The notes under the pieces were generated by a model. It searched no databases and was not told the origin of the DNA. It saw nothing but the letters and a program-made list of their open reading frames with translations. Source: DATHSY01 sp046729855 (GTDB lineage Bacteria > Actinomycetota > UBA4738 > HRBIN12). Taken from it: a DNA stretch of 62,108 bases. The position numbers were made by a program, and so were the translations under genes. Location of the stretch: assembly GCA_046729855.1 (NCBI GenBank), contig JBKPHM010000002.1, forward strand, positions 1-62,108, given 5' to 3'. How positions within the stretch are numbered: position 1 is the first letter of the stretch; each line of letters starts with the position of its first letter. Positions 24,685 to 32,326 of this stretch are shown here, in pieces.

Positions 24685-25484
24685 CGGGGAACGGACAGGG
24701 GCCCGGCGTCGAAGAGCCCGCGGCCGAACGGGCGCGCGCCGAGCGTCTGCTCGAGCCGCACGCGCCGCCAGATTGGCAGAACCGGTTCGGGCGAGACGAG
24801 CTGCTCGACGCGGTCGTCTCCAACCAGCCGATCCAGATGTTCGTGATGGCGGCGGACATCCGCGAGTCCACGATGCTGATGAAGGAGGCGATCCGGTTCG
24901 AGCGGTTCGCGTCCGTGATGGACAAGTTCGTGAGCGCGGTCCGACGCGGGATCCGAGGGTCGGGCGGCTGGTTCGACAAGTTCACGGGCGATGGATTCCT
25001 CGCGTACTGGATCGTGCAGTCGGACCCGCCGGAGGAGTACGGGCAGCGGTTCGTCCAGACCGCCGGCGACGTGGTGCACACCGCGAGGAGCTTGGTCGAT
25101 CTGTTCCATCGTCGGGTGCTCGAGGACTTCCGGAGCAACTCCCGTAACCTTTCCGGCGGCGTCGGTCTGTCGATCGGCCTCGACGCCGGGCCGGGATACC
25201 TCGTGACGATCGCTGACGAGCTCACGGTCGTCGGTCCACCCGTCGTCGGCGCGGTCCGCATGGTGACGGCGGCCTCCTCGCCGCACGAGATCGTCGCGAA
25301 CGTCTTCCTCGGCGAGCGCCTCCGCGACGAGCAGGAGGGTGCCTACGAGGCCCTCGGCGTGACGGTCACACGCGAGCTCCGTCCGACGAAGGAGTACCCC
25401 CGCGGTCAGGAGGTCTACGCGCTGACGTTCGACGGCGAGGGCGCGACGGCTCCGGCGGACGCCGAGAGCGACGACTCGTCCTGA
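24681..25484 (+). CDS. Class III nucleotide-cyclase-like protein, divergent active site
   Basis: 267 residues. The cyclase fold is recognised from MAADIRESTMLMKEA (first metal Asp) and KFTGDGFLAYW (second metal Asp). The substrate-choice and transition-state region is not kept: where the family has a GD(x)VN(x)A(x)R stretch, this protein has GPPVVGAVRM, so Asp and Asn are replaced and only the Arg remains. It probably binds nucleotide or has lost catalysis. Translationally coupled to the SRPBCC gene. The tail is acidic. Confidence 0.75.
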   Translation: MTGNGQGPGVEEPAAERARAERLLEPHAPPDWQNRFGRDELLDAVVSNQPIQMFVMAADIRESTMLMKEAIRFERFASVMDKFVSAVRRGIRGSGGWFDKFTGDGFLAYWIVQSDPPEEYGQRFVQTAGDVVHTARSLVDLFHRRVLEDFRSNSRNLSGGVGLSIGLDAGPGYLVTIADELTVVGPPVVGAVRMVTAASSPHEIVANVFLGERLRDEQEGAYEALGVTVTRELRPTKEYPRGQEVYALTFDGEGATAPADAESDDSS

Positions 25485-25489
25485 CCCGC

Positions 25490-25669
25490 GTGGGCGGGAC
25501 CGAACGCGACCCCGCGACACAGCGACAGATCGACGCGATCGTCGACGTCGTGCATGGGCTCATCGGCGACGACCTCGTCGAAGACCGGTTGGCGGCGGCG
25601 CGAGCGTTCTGCGAACACGTCATCGCGGAGATCGAGCGAGCCCCGGCTCGTCCAGACGCGCCGACGTAG
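25490..25669 (+). CDS. Small hypothetical protein (59 aa)
   Basis: A frame from GTG 25490 to TAG 25669 encodes 59 residues, with the central stretch QIDAIVDVVHGLIGDDLVED forming a likely helical pair. It begins 6 bases after the cyclase-like gene stop, and a hairpin follows 11 bases after its own stop, so it may be the last gene of that transcription unit. No family recognised and no clear ribosome site. Confidence 0.5.
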   Translation: MGGTERDPATQRQIDAIVDVVHGLIGDDLVEDRLAAARAFCEHVIAEIERAPARPDAPT

Positions 25670-25679
25670 CCGCGACAGC

Positions 25680-25711
25680 GGAAGGCCGAGCCCGTGCGAG
25701 CCCGGCCTTCC
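25680..25711 (+). terminator. Stem-loop after the cyclase-like unit
   Basis: GGAAGGCCG (25680-25688) pairs perfectly with CGGCCTTCC (25703-25711) around a 14-base loop. It lies 10 bases after the last stop on the plus strand. No T-tract follows, as is usual in high-GC actinobacteria. Confidence 0.6.
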
Positions 25712-25820
25712 GAGATGTTGCCCCGCGAGCGCTGCGGCCTCTCCCGAGGTTCGTCCGGTGGACCAACCGGAGCCACGCGAGGTCGGTGAGCTGGTTGGAT
25801 TCTGCCGGTCGCCCGGCGTA

Positions 25821-25846
25821 CGGGCGGGGCGGTCCGCCCCGGCCCG
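25821..25846 (-). terminator. Strong GC hairpin after the minigene
   Basis: Arms CGGGC-GGGGC and GCCCC-G-GCCCG form a 10-bp stem with one bulged base and a 5-base loop. It starts 12 bases after the minigene stop on the minus strand. Very stable; no T-tract. Confidence 0.55.
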
Positions 25847-25857
25847 CGAGGGACGGC

Positions 25858-25899
25858 TCAGCAGCCAGTCACCTCGGGGGTCTCGAGCTGTTTATGCAA
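25858..25899 (-). CDS. Candidate 13-residue minigene peptide
   Basis: TTG start at 25899, stop at 25858, peptide MHKQLETPEVTGC. AAAGGAGGTGG (25917-25907) lies 7 bases before the start, an almost perfect match to the anti-Shine-Dalgarno sequence, far better than most genes here. Promoter-like hexamers at 25959-25931 and a hairpin right after the stop make a complete short transcription unit. The K-x-L-E-T-P-E-V order is reminiscent of RiPP leader motifs (Y/L-x-x-P-x-V), but no maturation enzyme is adjacent. It could instead be a short regulatory peptide or chance. Confidence 0.4.
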   Translation of the reverse strand: MHKQLETPEVTGC

Positions 25900-25930
25900 T
25901 GTCGGACCACCTCCTTTCTCCCGTGCGCCC

Positions 25931-25959
25931 ATCGTGCGACAGAACCGCCGATACGGCAA
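25931..25959 (-). promoter_or_regulatory. Putative promoter of the minigene
   Basis: On the minus strand: -35 TTGCCG at 25959-25954, 17-bp spacer, -10 CACGAT at 25936-25931. Moderate match; supported by the Shine-Dalgarno site 14 bases after the -10. Confidence 0.35.
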
Positions 25960-25998
25960 CCATCTCTGCCCGCCGGTGCCCTGCAACGCTTCCAACGG

Positions 25999-26118
25999 CT
26001 ACGCGAAGATCGCGGCGAGACGCTCGGGCTCGGCGATCATCTCCATCCGGACGACCGTTCCCTCGACGACCTCTCGGTCTGCGTCATGGCGGTCACAACC
26101 GTCCGTCGGGCTCGCCAT
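25999..26118 (-). pseudogene. Remnant, possibly the C-terminus of a SnoaL-tailed sigma factor
   Basis: A 39-codon frame begins 15 bases after the ligase stop. Its end, VVEGTVVRMEMIAEPERLAAI, resembles the last strand and Asn/Asp-Pro-(x)-(x)-Leu motif found at the C-terminus of ECF sigma factors with SnoaL-like domains (from memory). The rest of such a gene is missing because the ligase gene begins. It has no ribosome site. Read as a fragment; it could also be a short chance frame. Confidence 0.3.
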
Positions 26119-26133
26119 CGTCGTGGCGAGGCG

Positions 26134-27201
26134 TCAGGAACCGAGGATCTCCCCGAGGTCGTAGGTGACCGGCTCCTGGAGCTGTTCGTACGTGCAGGAG
26201 CGCGGATCGCGGTCGGGGCGCCATCGCACGAACTGGGTGGTGTGGCGGAACCGGTCGCCTTCCATGTGGTCGTAGCGGACCTCGACCACCCGCTCGGGCC
26301 GCAGCGGCACGAAGGTCAGATCCTTGCCGACGCTCCAGCGGCTGAACTCCGAATGACGTGGCGTCCGCCTGCCCAGCTCCTCCTGCGCCCAGTTCCACGG
26401 GTGCTCGTCGAACGTCGTCACGAGCGGCTGGAGCTCCTCGAAGAGCTTCCGGCGCTGCGCCATCGGGAACGCGCCGACGACACCGACGTTGGCAAGGTCG
26501 CCGTTGCCATCGTAGAGGCCGAGCAGCAGGGACCCGATCGCCTGCTTGTCCGTCTTGTGGCCCCGGTAGCCGGCGACGACGCAGTCCGCCGTCCGCACAT
26601 GCTTGATCTTGAACATCACGCGCTTGTCGGGCTGGTACGTCACATCGACCGGCTTGGCGACGACCCCGTCGAGGCCGGCGCCCTCGAACTCGTCGAACCA
26701 CCGTTCGGCGACGTCGTGGTCCGTCGTGGCCAGCGTCACGTGGATCGGCGAGCCCGCATCCTTGAGCGCCTCTTCGAGGGCTCGGCGGCGCTCTCGGAAC
26801 GTTTGATGCATCAGGTTCCGGTCGTCGAGCGCCAGCATGTCGAACGCCACGAATTGCGCGGGGGTCTGCTCGGACAACATCTTCACGCGGCTCGCCGCCG
26901 GGTGGATGCGCATCTGGAGGAGCTCGAAGTCGAGGCGCTTCCCGCTCGCGTCGGGAACGACGATCTCGCCGTCGACGACGCACCGCGGCGGCAGGTTGGC
27001 CTTGATCGCCACGACGACCTCGGGGAAGTACCGGGTCATCGGCCGCTCGTTCCGGCTGCCGATCTCGACCTCCTCGCCGTCGCGAAACACGATCGACCGG
27101 AACCCGTCCCACTTGGGTTCGTAGATGAAGTCGCCCGCTGGCACCCGGTCGATCAGCTTCGCCAGCATCGGCGATACCGGGGGCATGACAGGCAGACGCA
27201 C
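26134..27201 (-). CDS. ATP-dependent DNA ligase (LigC-like)
   Basis: 355 residues. The AMP-linked Lys is Lys30 in YEPKWDGFRSI, followed by RNERPMTRYFPE, VVDGEIVV and the DKRVMFKIKH motif V region. The C-terminal half (about 215-355) is the OB-fold: VVAGYRGHKTDK and VEVRYDHMEGDRFRH. Length matches stand-alone LigC rather than LigD. GTG 27201 is chosen because CAAGAT ends 6 bases upstream; ATG 27186 is an alternative. The gene is bordered on both sides by gene remnants. Confidence 0.92.
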   Translation of the reverse strand: MRLPVMPPVSPMLAKLIDRVPAGDFIYEPKWDGFRSIVFRDGEEVEIGSRNERPMTRYFPEVVVAIKANLPPRCVVDGEIVVPDASGKRLDFELLQMRIHPAASRVKMLSEQTPAQFVAFDMLALDDRNLMHQTFRERRRALEEALKDAGSPIHVTLATTDHDVAERWFDEFEGAGLDGVVAKPVDVTYQPDKRVMFKIKHVRTADCVVAGYRGHKTDKQAIGSLLLGLYDGNGDLANVGVVGAFPMAQRRKLFEELQPLVTTFDEHPWNWAQEELGRRTPRHSEFSRWSVGKDLTFVPLRPERVVEVRYDHMEGDRFRHTTQFVRWRPDRDPRSCTYEQLQEPVTYDLGEILGS

Positions 27202-27207
27202 GGCCCT

Positions 27208-27213
27208 ATCTTG
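27208..27213 (-). promoter_or_regulatory. -10 hexamer for leaderless mRNA of the DNA ligase
   Basis: Minus-strand CAAGAT, then AGGGCC, then GTG at 27201. No Shine-Dalgarno fits. Confidence 0.45.
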
Positions 27214-27267
27214 CCCGACGTGCGCGGGGCGGGCCAGGCGGCCGGGGCGGGCAGGGCGGCCTGGACG

Positions 27268-27492
27268 GAGTGTCTTAGGGCCCTCGAGCGGGACCAGGGC
27301 AGCTTCGAGACCCAGGGCGGCGGGATCGTGACAGCGCAGACCATCAGGCGCCTTGCCTGCCACGGCCGCGTCCAGGCGATGCTCGAGGAATGCCACGCCC
27401 GGCCCCGTGCGGGTGGGCAGGCTTCGTCGCGAGCCGCCGGGGTGGATGGTGCGACAGCTGCGCTACCGCGAATCAGGTGTGTGCGTAGGCGC
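27268..27492 (+). pseudogene. DUF222/HNH (13E12 repeat) gene fragment, frameshifted
   Basis: Two frames carry consecutive parts of the C-terminal core of the actinobacterial DUF222-HNH family. The first (27268 to about 27396) reads GGGIVTAQTIRRLACHGRVQ; the second, shifted by one base, reads PVRVGRLRREPPGWMVRQLR then RYRESGVCV (to 27492). In complete genes this is followed by the HNH nuclease motif, missing here because the VOC gene end intervenes. No start, no ribosome site. A decayed relic of a repeated gene family. Confidence 0.75.
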
Positions 27493-27870
27493 CTACGTCG
27501 GCATTTCGGCCGGCATCGGGCTCGTGAGCTGGAAGTAGTTGTCGTCCGGGTCGGCGAACGTCGCGATCAACATCTCAGGTGACTCCTCGTCGCCGGGCGT
27601 GTACGGCTCCTGCACCACGGTCGCGCCCGCGCCCTTGAATCGCTCGAACTCGCCGGCGACGTCGGGCGTCTCGACGTTCCAGATGACCCGGCCGGGGTGT
27701 GCGTTCTTGCCCTTCACCTGGTCGTGCGCGCCGACGGTCAGCCAGCCCCTGCCGACCTGCCAACTCGTGTAGCCGCCTTCCTCCCAGCCCGGCGCGCCGA
27801 AGAGCTTCGAGTAGTACTCCACGAGCCGCTCGGGCTGCTCCGAGCCGATCAAGATGCCCGTCAGGTCCAT
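27493..27870 (-). CDS. VOC family protein
   Basis: 125 residues. LTGILIGSEQPERLVEYYSK and VIWNVETPDVAGEFERFKGA mark the two halves; TFADPDDNYFQLTSP supplies the C-terminal metal-side strand. ATG 27870 has AAAGGAG 6 bases upstream, better than GTG 27873. The next gene upstream on the same strand (27899) is another VOC protein, 28 bases away, so they form a two-gene unit. Confidence 0.84.
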   Translation of the reverse strand: MDLTGILIGSEQPERLVEYYSKLFGAPGWEEGGYTSWQVGRGWLTVGAHDQVKGKNAHPGRVIWNVETPDVAGEFERFKGAGATVVQEPYTPGDEESPEMLIATFADPDDNYFQLTSPMPAEMPT

Positions 27871-27898
27871 CACGTGCTCCTTTCGATACCGGGAACGC

Positions 27899-28282
27899 TC
27901 AGAGGTTCTCCCACAGCCCGACGACGTTGCCCTCGCTGTCCTTGAAGTACCCGAACGCTCCCATGCCGGGGATCTCGGTCCGCGACGTAACGATGGTGCC
28001 GTTCTCGGCCTCGATCCGCTTCAGCGCCTCCTCGACCGAGTCCACGTCGATCGTAAGCACCGGCACCGGCGTGTGGTCCGTTCGGCGCATGAGGGCGCCG
28101 TTGATCGCCCCGGGCTCCTTCGGGGCCTGCGTCTGATCGTCGATCGGCGTGGTGACCGCGATCGTGTAGTTCTGCATCTCCTCGCCCATGGTCTGGAGCC
28201 CCCACCCGAAGACCGTCGAGTAGAAGGCCTTCGCCCGATCCAGGTCGTCGACCGGGATCTCGAAGTGCACCACCTTGCCCAT
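27899..28282 (-). CDS. VOC family protein
   Basis: 127 residues. VHFEIPVDDLDRAKAFYSTV and the second-half VLTIDVDSVEEALKRIE are clear VOC halves, ending FGYFKDSEGNVVGLWE, the glyoxalase-like C-terminal pattern common in actinobacteria. GGGAGGG lies 8 bases before the ATG. Located 18 bases after the stop of the ABC-2 permease, so possibly the next gene in that transcription unit. Confidence 0.86.
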   Translation of the reverse strand: MGKVVHFEIPVDDLDRAKAFYSTVFGWGLQTMGEEMQNYTIAVTTPIDDQTQAPKEPGAINGALMRRTDHTPVPVLTIDVDSVEEALKRIEAENGTIVTSRTEIPGMGAFGYFKDSEGNVVGLWENL

Positions 28283-28300
28283 ACCGAACCCTCCCTTCGG

Positions 28301-29092
28301 TCAGACCCTACGACGGTACCGCGCGATCGCAAGCGGGGCGAACACGGCCTGGATGGCGACCATCCAGAGCACCGCCCTGAGGATCGGATCCCCGGCAGCG
28401 TCGACGCCGAGCATCAGCACCCGGGCGGAGTCGATCACCGCCGTGACCGGATTCGCCTCCGCGAATGCCTGGAGCCAGCCCGGCATCGTCTCGGGCCGCA
28501 CAAACGCGGAACTCGCGAACGTGAGCGGCAGGATGATCAGGAAGCCCCACGTGTTGACGGACTCCGTGGTGCGCGCGGTGATCCCGATGAACGCCATCGG
28601 CCAGCACATCGTCAGCCCGAACGCCGTCACGAGCACGAACGCGCCGAGCGCGGCGGCCGCGCCACCCTGGAACCGGAACCCGAGAATCATGGCGAACCCC
28701 GTGATGATCAGGATGCTCCACGCGATCCGGGCCCCATCGGCGAGGATTCGCCCACCGATCACGGCGGAGCGCGCGATCGGCAGCGAACGGAACCGGTCGA
28801 TCACGCCGCGCTGGAAGTCAACGTTCAGCGCGATCGCGGTCGTGAAGGGCAGGAACGCAACGCTCTGCACCAGAATCCCGGGCAACGCGAACTGTAGGTA
28901 CTCGCGACTCGAGTCGGCGATCGCGCCGCCGAACACGTACACGAACAGCACGAGGAACATCAGCGGCTGGATCGACATCTCGACCAGCTGTTCGGGCGTG
29001 GCCTTGATATGCAGCAGGTTCCGACGAGCGATCGTCAACGTGTTGCGGACGACGTTGGTCCCGCCGGCGGGTGACAGCACAACGGCGCTCAT
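28301..29092 (-). CDS. ABC-2 type permease (DrrB-like)
   Basis: 263 residues, six transmembrane helices. The DrrB/NodJ-type core is visible in GVIDRFRSLPIARSAVIGGRI and the last helices begin with FASSAFVRPETMPGWLQAFA. ATG 29092 overlaps the ATPase stop as ATGA. Works with the ATPase at 29089; family members export daunorubicin-like drugs, glycans or lipids. A second ATPase/permease pair of the same family lies at 37621-39401. Confidence 0.9.
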   Translation of the reverse strand: MSAVVLSPAGGTNVVRNTLTIARRNLLHIKATPEQLVEMSIQPLMFLVLFVYVFGGAIADSSREYLQFALPGILVQSVAFLPFTTAIALNVDFQRGVIDRFRSLPIARSAVIGGRILADGARIAWSILIITGFAMILGFRFQGGAAAALGAFVLVTAFGLTMCWPMAFIGITARTTESVNTWGFLIILPLTFASSAFVRPETMPGWLQAFAEANPVTAVIDSARVLMLGVDAAGDPILRAVLWMVAIQAVFAPLAIARYRRRV

Positions 29093-30072
29093 CGACGGCT
29101 CCTCTCGTCCTCGTCCTGGACGTCCGGCTCGTCCTCGGCCAGATGCCCGGTGATCGTCAGGAACACCTCGTCCAGGCTCGGTCGCCGGAGCGACAGGTCG
29201 TCGATCGCGATCCGCTCCTCGTCCAGCCGCCGAACCGCCTGCCCGAGCGCCGCCCGGTCGTCGATCCTGACCGTGACGAGCTGGCCATCGGTGTAGGGCT
29301 CATCACCGTCCCGAGCGAGCGCGGCCAGGACCTTCTCGGTCGCCGGAAGGTCCACCGCGTCGGCGGGCTGCGCCTGGAGGACGTGGCCGCCGACGCGGGT
29401 CTTGAGCTGCGCCGGCGTCCCGGCCGCGATCACGCGACCGCGGTCGATCACGACGATCTCGTCGGCGAGCTTGTCGGCCTCCTCGAGGTACTGCGTCGTG
29501 AGCAGGACCGTCGTTCCCTCGGCGACGAGCGAGCGGATCATGCCCCACAGCTCGAGGCGGCTCCGCGGGTCGAGGCCGGTCGTCGGCTCGTCCAGGTACA
29601 GGAATCGTGGGCGTCCGACGAGGCTCGCGGCCAGGTCCAGACGCCGCCGCATGCCGCCCGAGTACGTCTTGACGTACTTCGTCGCCGCGTCCGACAGCTC
29701 GAAGGCGTCGAGGAGCTCGGTCGCCCGTCTCCGCGCGTCCGATGTGGACAGGCCGAGCAGCCGCCCGATCATGAACAGGTTGTCCGCGCCCGAGAGGAGC
29801 TCGTCGACCGCCGCGTACTGCCCGGTCAGGCCGATCATGCGACGCACCTGCTCGGGCTGGCGGACGACGTCGTACCCGCCGACCGACGCGCGCCCGGCAT
29901 CGGGGCGCAGCAGCGTCGACAGCACGCGGATGGCCGTCGTCTTGCCGGCGCCGTTCGGTCCGAGCAGCCCGAAGATCGTGCCCTCGCGGGCCACCATGTC
30001 GATGCCGTCGAGCGCTCGGACCTTTCCCTTGCCGAACGTCTTGACGAGCCCTTCGGCCTCGATCGCAGACAT
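29089..30072 (-). CDS. ABC-2 type ATPase (DrrA-like)
   Basis: 327 residues. Walker A GPNGAGKTT, signature YSGGMRRRLDLAASL, Walker B FLYLDEPTTGLDPRS, switch LLTTQYLEEAD, and the DrrA-specific C-terminal segment ending RRPSLDEVFLTITGH. ATG 30072 is preferred over 30078 because GGAGGA then stands 8 bases upstream. Coupled to the permease. Faces the WYL regulator across 151 bases. Confidence 0.93.
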   Translation of the reverse strand: MSAIEAEGLVKTFGKGKVRALDGIDMVAREGTIFGLLGPNGAGKTTAIRVLSTLLRPDAGRASVGGYDVVRQPEQVRRMIGLTGQYAAVDELLSGADNLFMIGRLLGLSTSDARRRATELLDAFELSDAATKYVKTYSGGMRRRLDLAASLVGRPRFLYLDEPTTGLDPRSRLELWGMIRSLVAEGTTVLLTTQYLEEADKLADEIVVIDRGRVIAAGTPAQLKTRVGGHVLQAQPADAVDLPATEKVLAALARDGDEPYTDGQLVTVRIDDRAALGQAVRRLDEERIAIDDLSLRRPSLDEVFLTITGHLAEDEPDVQDEDERSRR

Positions 30073-30211
30073 GCTCATCGTCCTCCTTCGCACGGATGCC
30101 TGTTCCGACGGACCCCGAACCTCGAACTCATCGCACCCCACCGTCTGCCAACCGTCGGAACCGCGTCATCATGCCGACCAGAAGTGGCCATCCAGTGACC
30201 GGTTCCTGTGC

Positions 30212-30217
30212 GAATCT
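30212..30217 (+). promoter_or_regulatory. -10 hexamer for leaderless mRNA of the WYL regulator
   Basis: GAATCT, then six bases, then GTG 30224. The hexamer is a modest match, but the spacing equals that of the other leaderless starts. Confidence 0.4.
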
Positions 30218-30223
30218 GGAAGG

Positions 30224-31195
30224 GTGCGCGCGGACCGTCTGGTGGCCGAGCTGTTGCTCCTGCAAGCCCGCGGGCGCGTCACCGCCGCCCAGCTGGCCGA
30301 CGAGCTCGAGATCTCCGAACGGACGGCCCGGCGGGACCTCGAGGCGCTCGCCATGGCCGGCATCCCCGTCTATTCGCAGGCCGGCAAGGGCGGCGGCTGG
30401 TCTCTGGTCGGAGGCGCCCGGACGGATCTCACGGGCCTCACCGCGGCCGAGGCGCGCACGCTCTTCCTGGTCGCGGGTCCCTCGGCGTCCGCGACGCCGC
30501 AGGTGAAGGCCGCGTTGCGGAAGCTGATGCGCGCGCTCCCGGAGCCCTTCCGGGCGACCGCAGAGGCAGCCGCGTCGGCCGTCGTGCTCGATCCCGCCAG
30601 CTGGGACCGCATGCCGCCGCCCGCTCCCGCGCATCTCGATGTGTTGCAGCGCGCCGTGGTCGACGGCGTCCAGGTCCGGATCCGCTACGCCGGCCGCGAT
30701 CGGCCGGAGAGCGAACGGACCGTCCACCCGCTCGGGCTCGTGGCGAAGGCGTCGGTCTGGTACCTCGTTGCCGGCACGGACGCGGGGCTGCGGACGTTCC
30801 GCGTCGGACGCATCAGGTCGGTCGAGGTGACCGACAGCGCCGTCGAACGTCCTCCCGGCTTCGACCTCGCCCAGACCTGGCGGTCGATCGTCGATACGTT
30901 GGACGAACGAAGGGCATCGTTCCGCGCCACCGCACTCGCCGACGGCGACGCCGCCCGGTGGGCGCGCGGCGTGTTTGGCAAGCGCATCACGATCCAGGAT
31001 GAAGACGCCGATGGCCGGGTGCGTCTGGAGATCCGGAGCTGGTCCGCGGAGGCGCTCGCGGGCGAGCTTGCCGCGTTCGGAGAGCACATCGAGGTCGTCG
31101 ACCCGTCCGAGGTTCGCGGGGCGCTCGCGCGGCTCGGCGTGATGCTCACCCGGCTGTACGGATCGCCCGGCGGACCAGATCCGTCTGCGCGTTAG
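30224..31195 (+). CDS. WYL-domain transcriptional regulator
   Basis: 323 residues. N-terminal HTH_11 (GRVTAAQLADELEISERTAR), WYL domain about 140-215 (LQRAVVDGVQVRIRYAGRD and VWYLVAGTDAG), and a C-terminal WCX-type extension. Several WYL proteins respond to nucleic-acid or small-molecule ligands. GTG 30224 is chosen for its distance to a -10 hexamer. Divergent from the DrrAB operon, so it likely regulates it. Its stop overlaps the convergent reductase stop by 4 bases. Confidence 0.9.
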   Translation: MRADRLVAELLLLQARGRVTAAQLADELEISERTARRDLEALAMAGIPVYSQAGKGGGWSLVGGARTDLTGLTAAEARTLFLVAGPSASATPQVKAALRKLMRALPEPFRATAEAAASAVVLDPASWDRMPPPAPAHLDVLQRAVVDGVQVRIRYAGRDRPESERTVHPLGLVAKASVWYLVAGTDAGLRTFRVGRIRSVEVTDSAVERPPGFDLAQTWRSIVDTLDERRASFRATALADGDAARWARGVFGKRITIQDEDADGRVRLEIRSWSAEALAGELAAFGEHIEVVDPSEVRGALARLGVMLTRLYGSPGGPDPSAR

Positions 31196-31776
31196 GCGGC
31201 GGGCCGATACGTCAGCAGCACGCCGCCGGTCGTCGTCGCCTTCGACTCGATCAGGTCGAGCTTGCGTACATGCTCGTCGCTCTGGAACAGCCGCTTCCCG
31301 CTCCCCAGCACGATCGGGAACACCGACAGCGAGTACTCGTCGACGAGGTCACGCCTCATCAGCGTCTGCACGAGGTTCCCGCTACCGAGGACGGCGATGT
31401 TCCCGCCCGGCTGCTCCTTGAGCTTGGCGACCTGCTCGCCGACGTCCCCATCTAGGACGGTCGTGTTCGCCCAGTCGGCCCTCTCCAGCGTCCGCGACGC
31501 CACGTACTTCTGGACGCTGTTCAGGTGCTTCGCGTACGGATCGTCCGCCGGCGCGTTCGGCCAGTAGGACGCCATGATCTCGTAGGTCTTACGGCCGAAC
31601 AGTTGGGCGTCGGTCTCGGCCATGCCCCCGAAGGCCGCCGCGCCGAGAACGTCGTCGAAGTAGGGCGGCTGCCACCCCCCGTGCTCGAACCCCCCCTCGC
31701 GGTCCTCGTCCGGGTCGCCCGGCGCCTGGTAGACCCCGTCGAGCGACAGGAACTCGATCACCACCAGCTTCCGCAT
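31192..31776 (-). CDS. Dihydrofolate reductase family protein (RibD C-terminal-like)
   Basis: 194 residues. MRKLVVIEFLSLDGVYQAPG is the classic start, LFGRKTYEIMASYWP the middle motif and IAVLGSGNLVQTLMRRDLVDE the third. These proteins share the DHFR/RibD fold and bind NADPH; most have no known substrate and are not folate enzymes. GGAGGTGG lies 6 bases before the ATG. Followed upstream on the same strand by a PhnB-type VOC protein, a pairing common in actinobacteria. Confidence 0.9.
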   Translation of the reverse strand: MRKLVVIEFLSLDGVYQAPGDPDEDREGGFEHGGWQPPYFDDVLGAAAFGGMAETDAQLFGRKTYEIMASYWPNAPADDPYAKHLNSVQKYVASRTLERADWANTTVLDGDVGEQVAKLKEQPGGNIAVLGSGNLVQTLMRRDLVDEYSLSVFPIVLGSGKRLFQSDEHVRKLDLIESKATTTGGVLLTYRPAA

Positions 31777-31816
31777 CTGGCAACCACCTCCCCCCGGGTT
31801 CGAGGACGCCCACGCC

Positions 31817-32326
31817 TCAGGCGTTCTCGTACGCCCGCCGCAGCTCCGCCACGTCGAGCTTGACCATCCCCAGCATCGCCTTGACGACCGCCTGCGACTT
31901 GGCCGGGTCCGGGTCGCTCGCCAGCTCGTTGAAGTCGTTCGGAACGATCTGCCAGGACAGCCCGAACCGATCCTTCAGCCAGCCGCACTGGTCCTCCTTC
32001 CCGCCGTCCGCGGTCAGGGCGTCCCAGAAGTAGTCGACCTCGGCCTGGTCCTCGCACGCGACGACGAACGAGATCGCCTCCGTGAACTGGAACTGAGGCC
32101 CAGCGTTCAGGCCCGTGAACGTCTGCCCTTCGAGCTGGAACTCGACCGTCATGGCGGACCCCGGCGTGCCGGGCCCGGCCTCACCGTAACGGGAGACGCT
32201 CACGATCTTCGACGGCCCTGCTGCGTTCGCGGCGCCCGGCCGGCCGGAGAACACCGAGACGTAGAGCTCGGCCGCGTGTTCGGCCTGGTCGTCGTACCAG
32301 AGCATCGGCGTGATCTTCTGCTGCAT
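31817..32326 (-). CDS. PhnB-type VOC protein
   Basis: 169 residues. KITPMLWYDDQAEHAAELYV and the SKIVSVSRYGEAGPG block are typical of the PhnB/3-demethylubiquinone-methyltransferase-like VOC group; DQCGWLKDRFGLSWQIVP is the second-half motif. GGGAGG precedes the ATG by 5 bases. Probably co-transcribed with the reductase downstream (40 bases apart). The substrate is unknown, and the methyltransferase name seen in databases is not supported for the group. Confidence 0.9.
   Translation of the reverse strand: MQQKITPMLWYDDQAEHAAELYVSVFSGRPGAANAAGPSKIVSVSRYGEAGPGTPGSAMTVEFQLEGQTFTGLNAGPQFQFTEAISFVVACEDQAEVDYFWDALTADGGKEDQCGWLKDRFGLSWQIVPNDFNELASDPDPAKSQAVVKAMLGMVKLDVAELRRAYENA

Larger units (their letters stand above)
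25670..26133. other. 464-base region with no full-size gene
   Basis: Between the small plus-strand gene and the DNA ligase stop. It holds two hairpins, a 13-codon minus-strand minigene with its promoter-like elements and a short minus-strand remnant next to the ligase, each listed separately. I see no larger gene. Confidence 0.8.
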
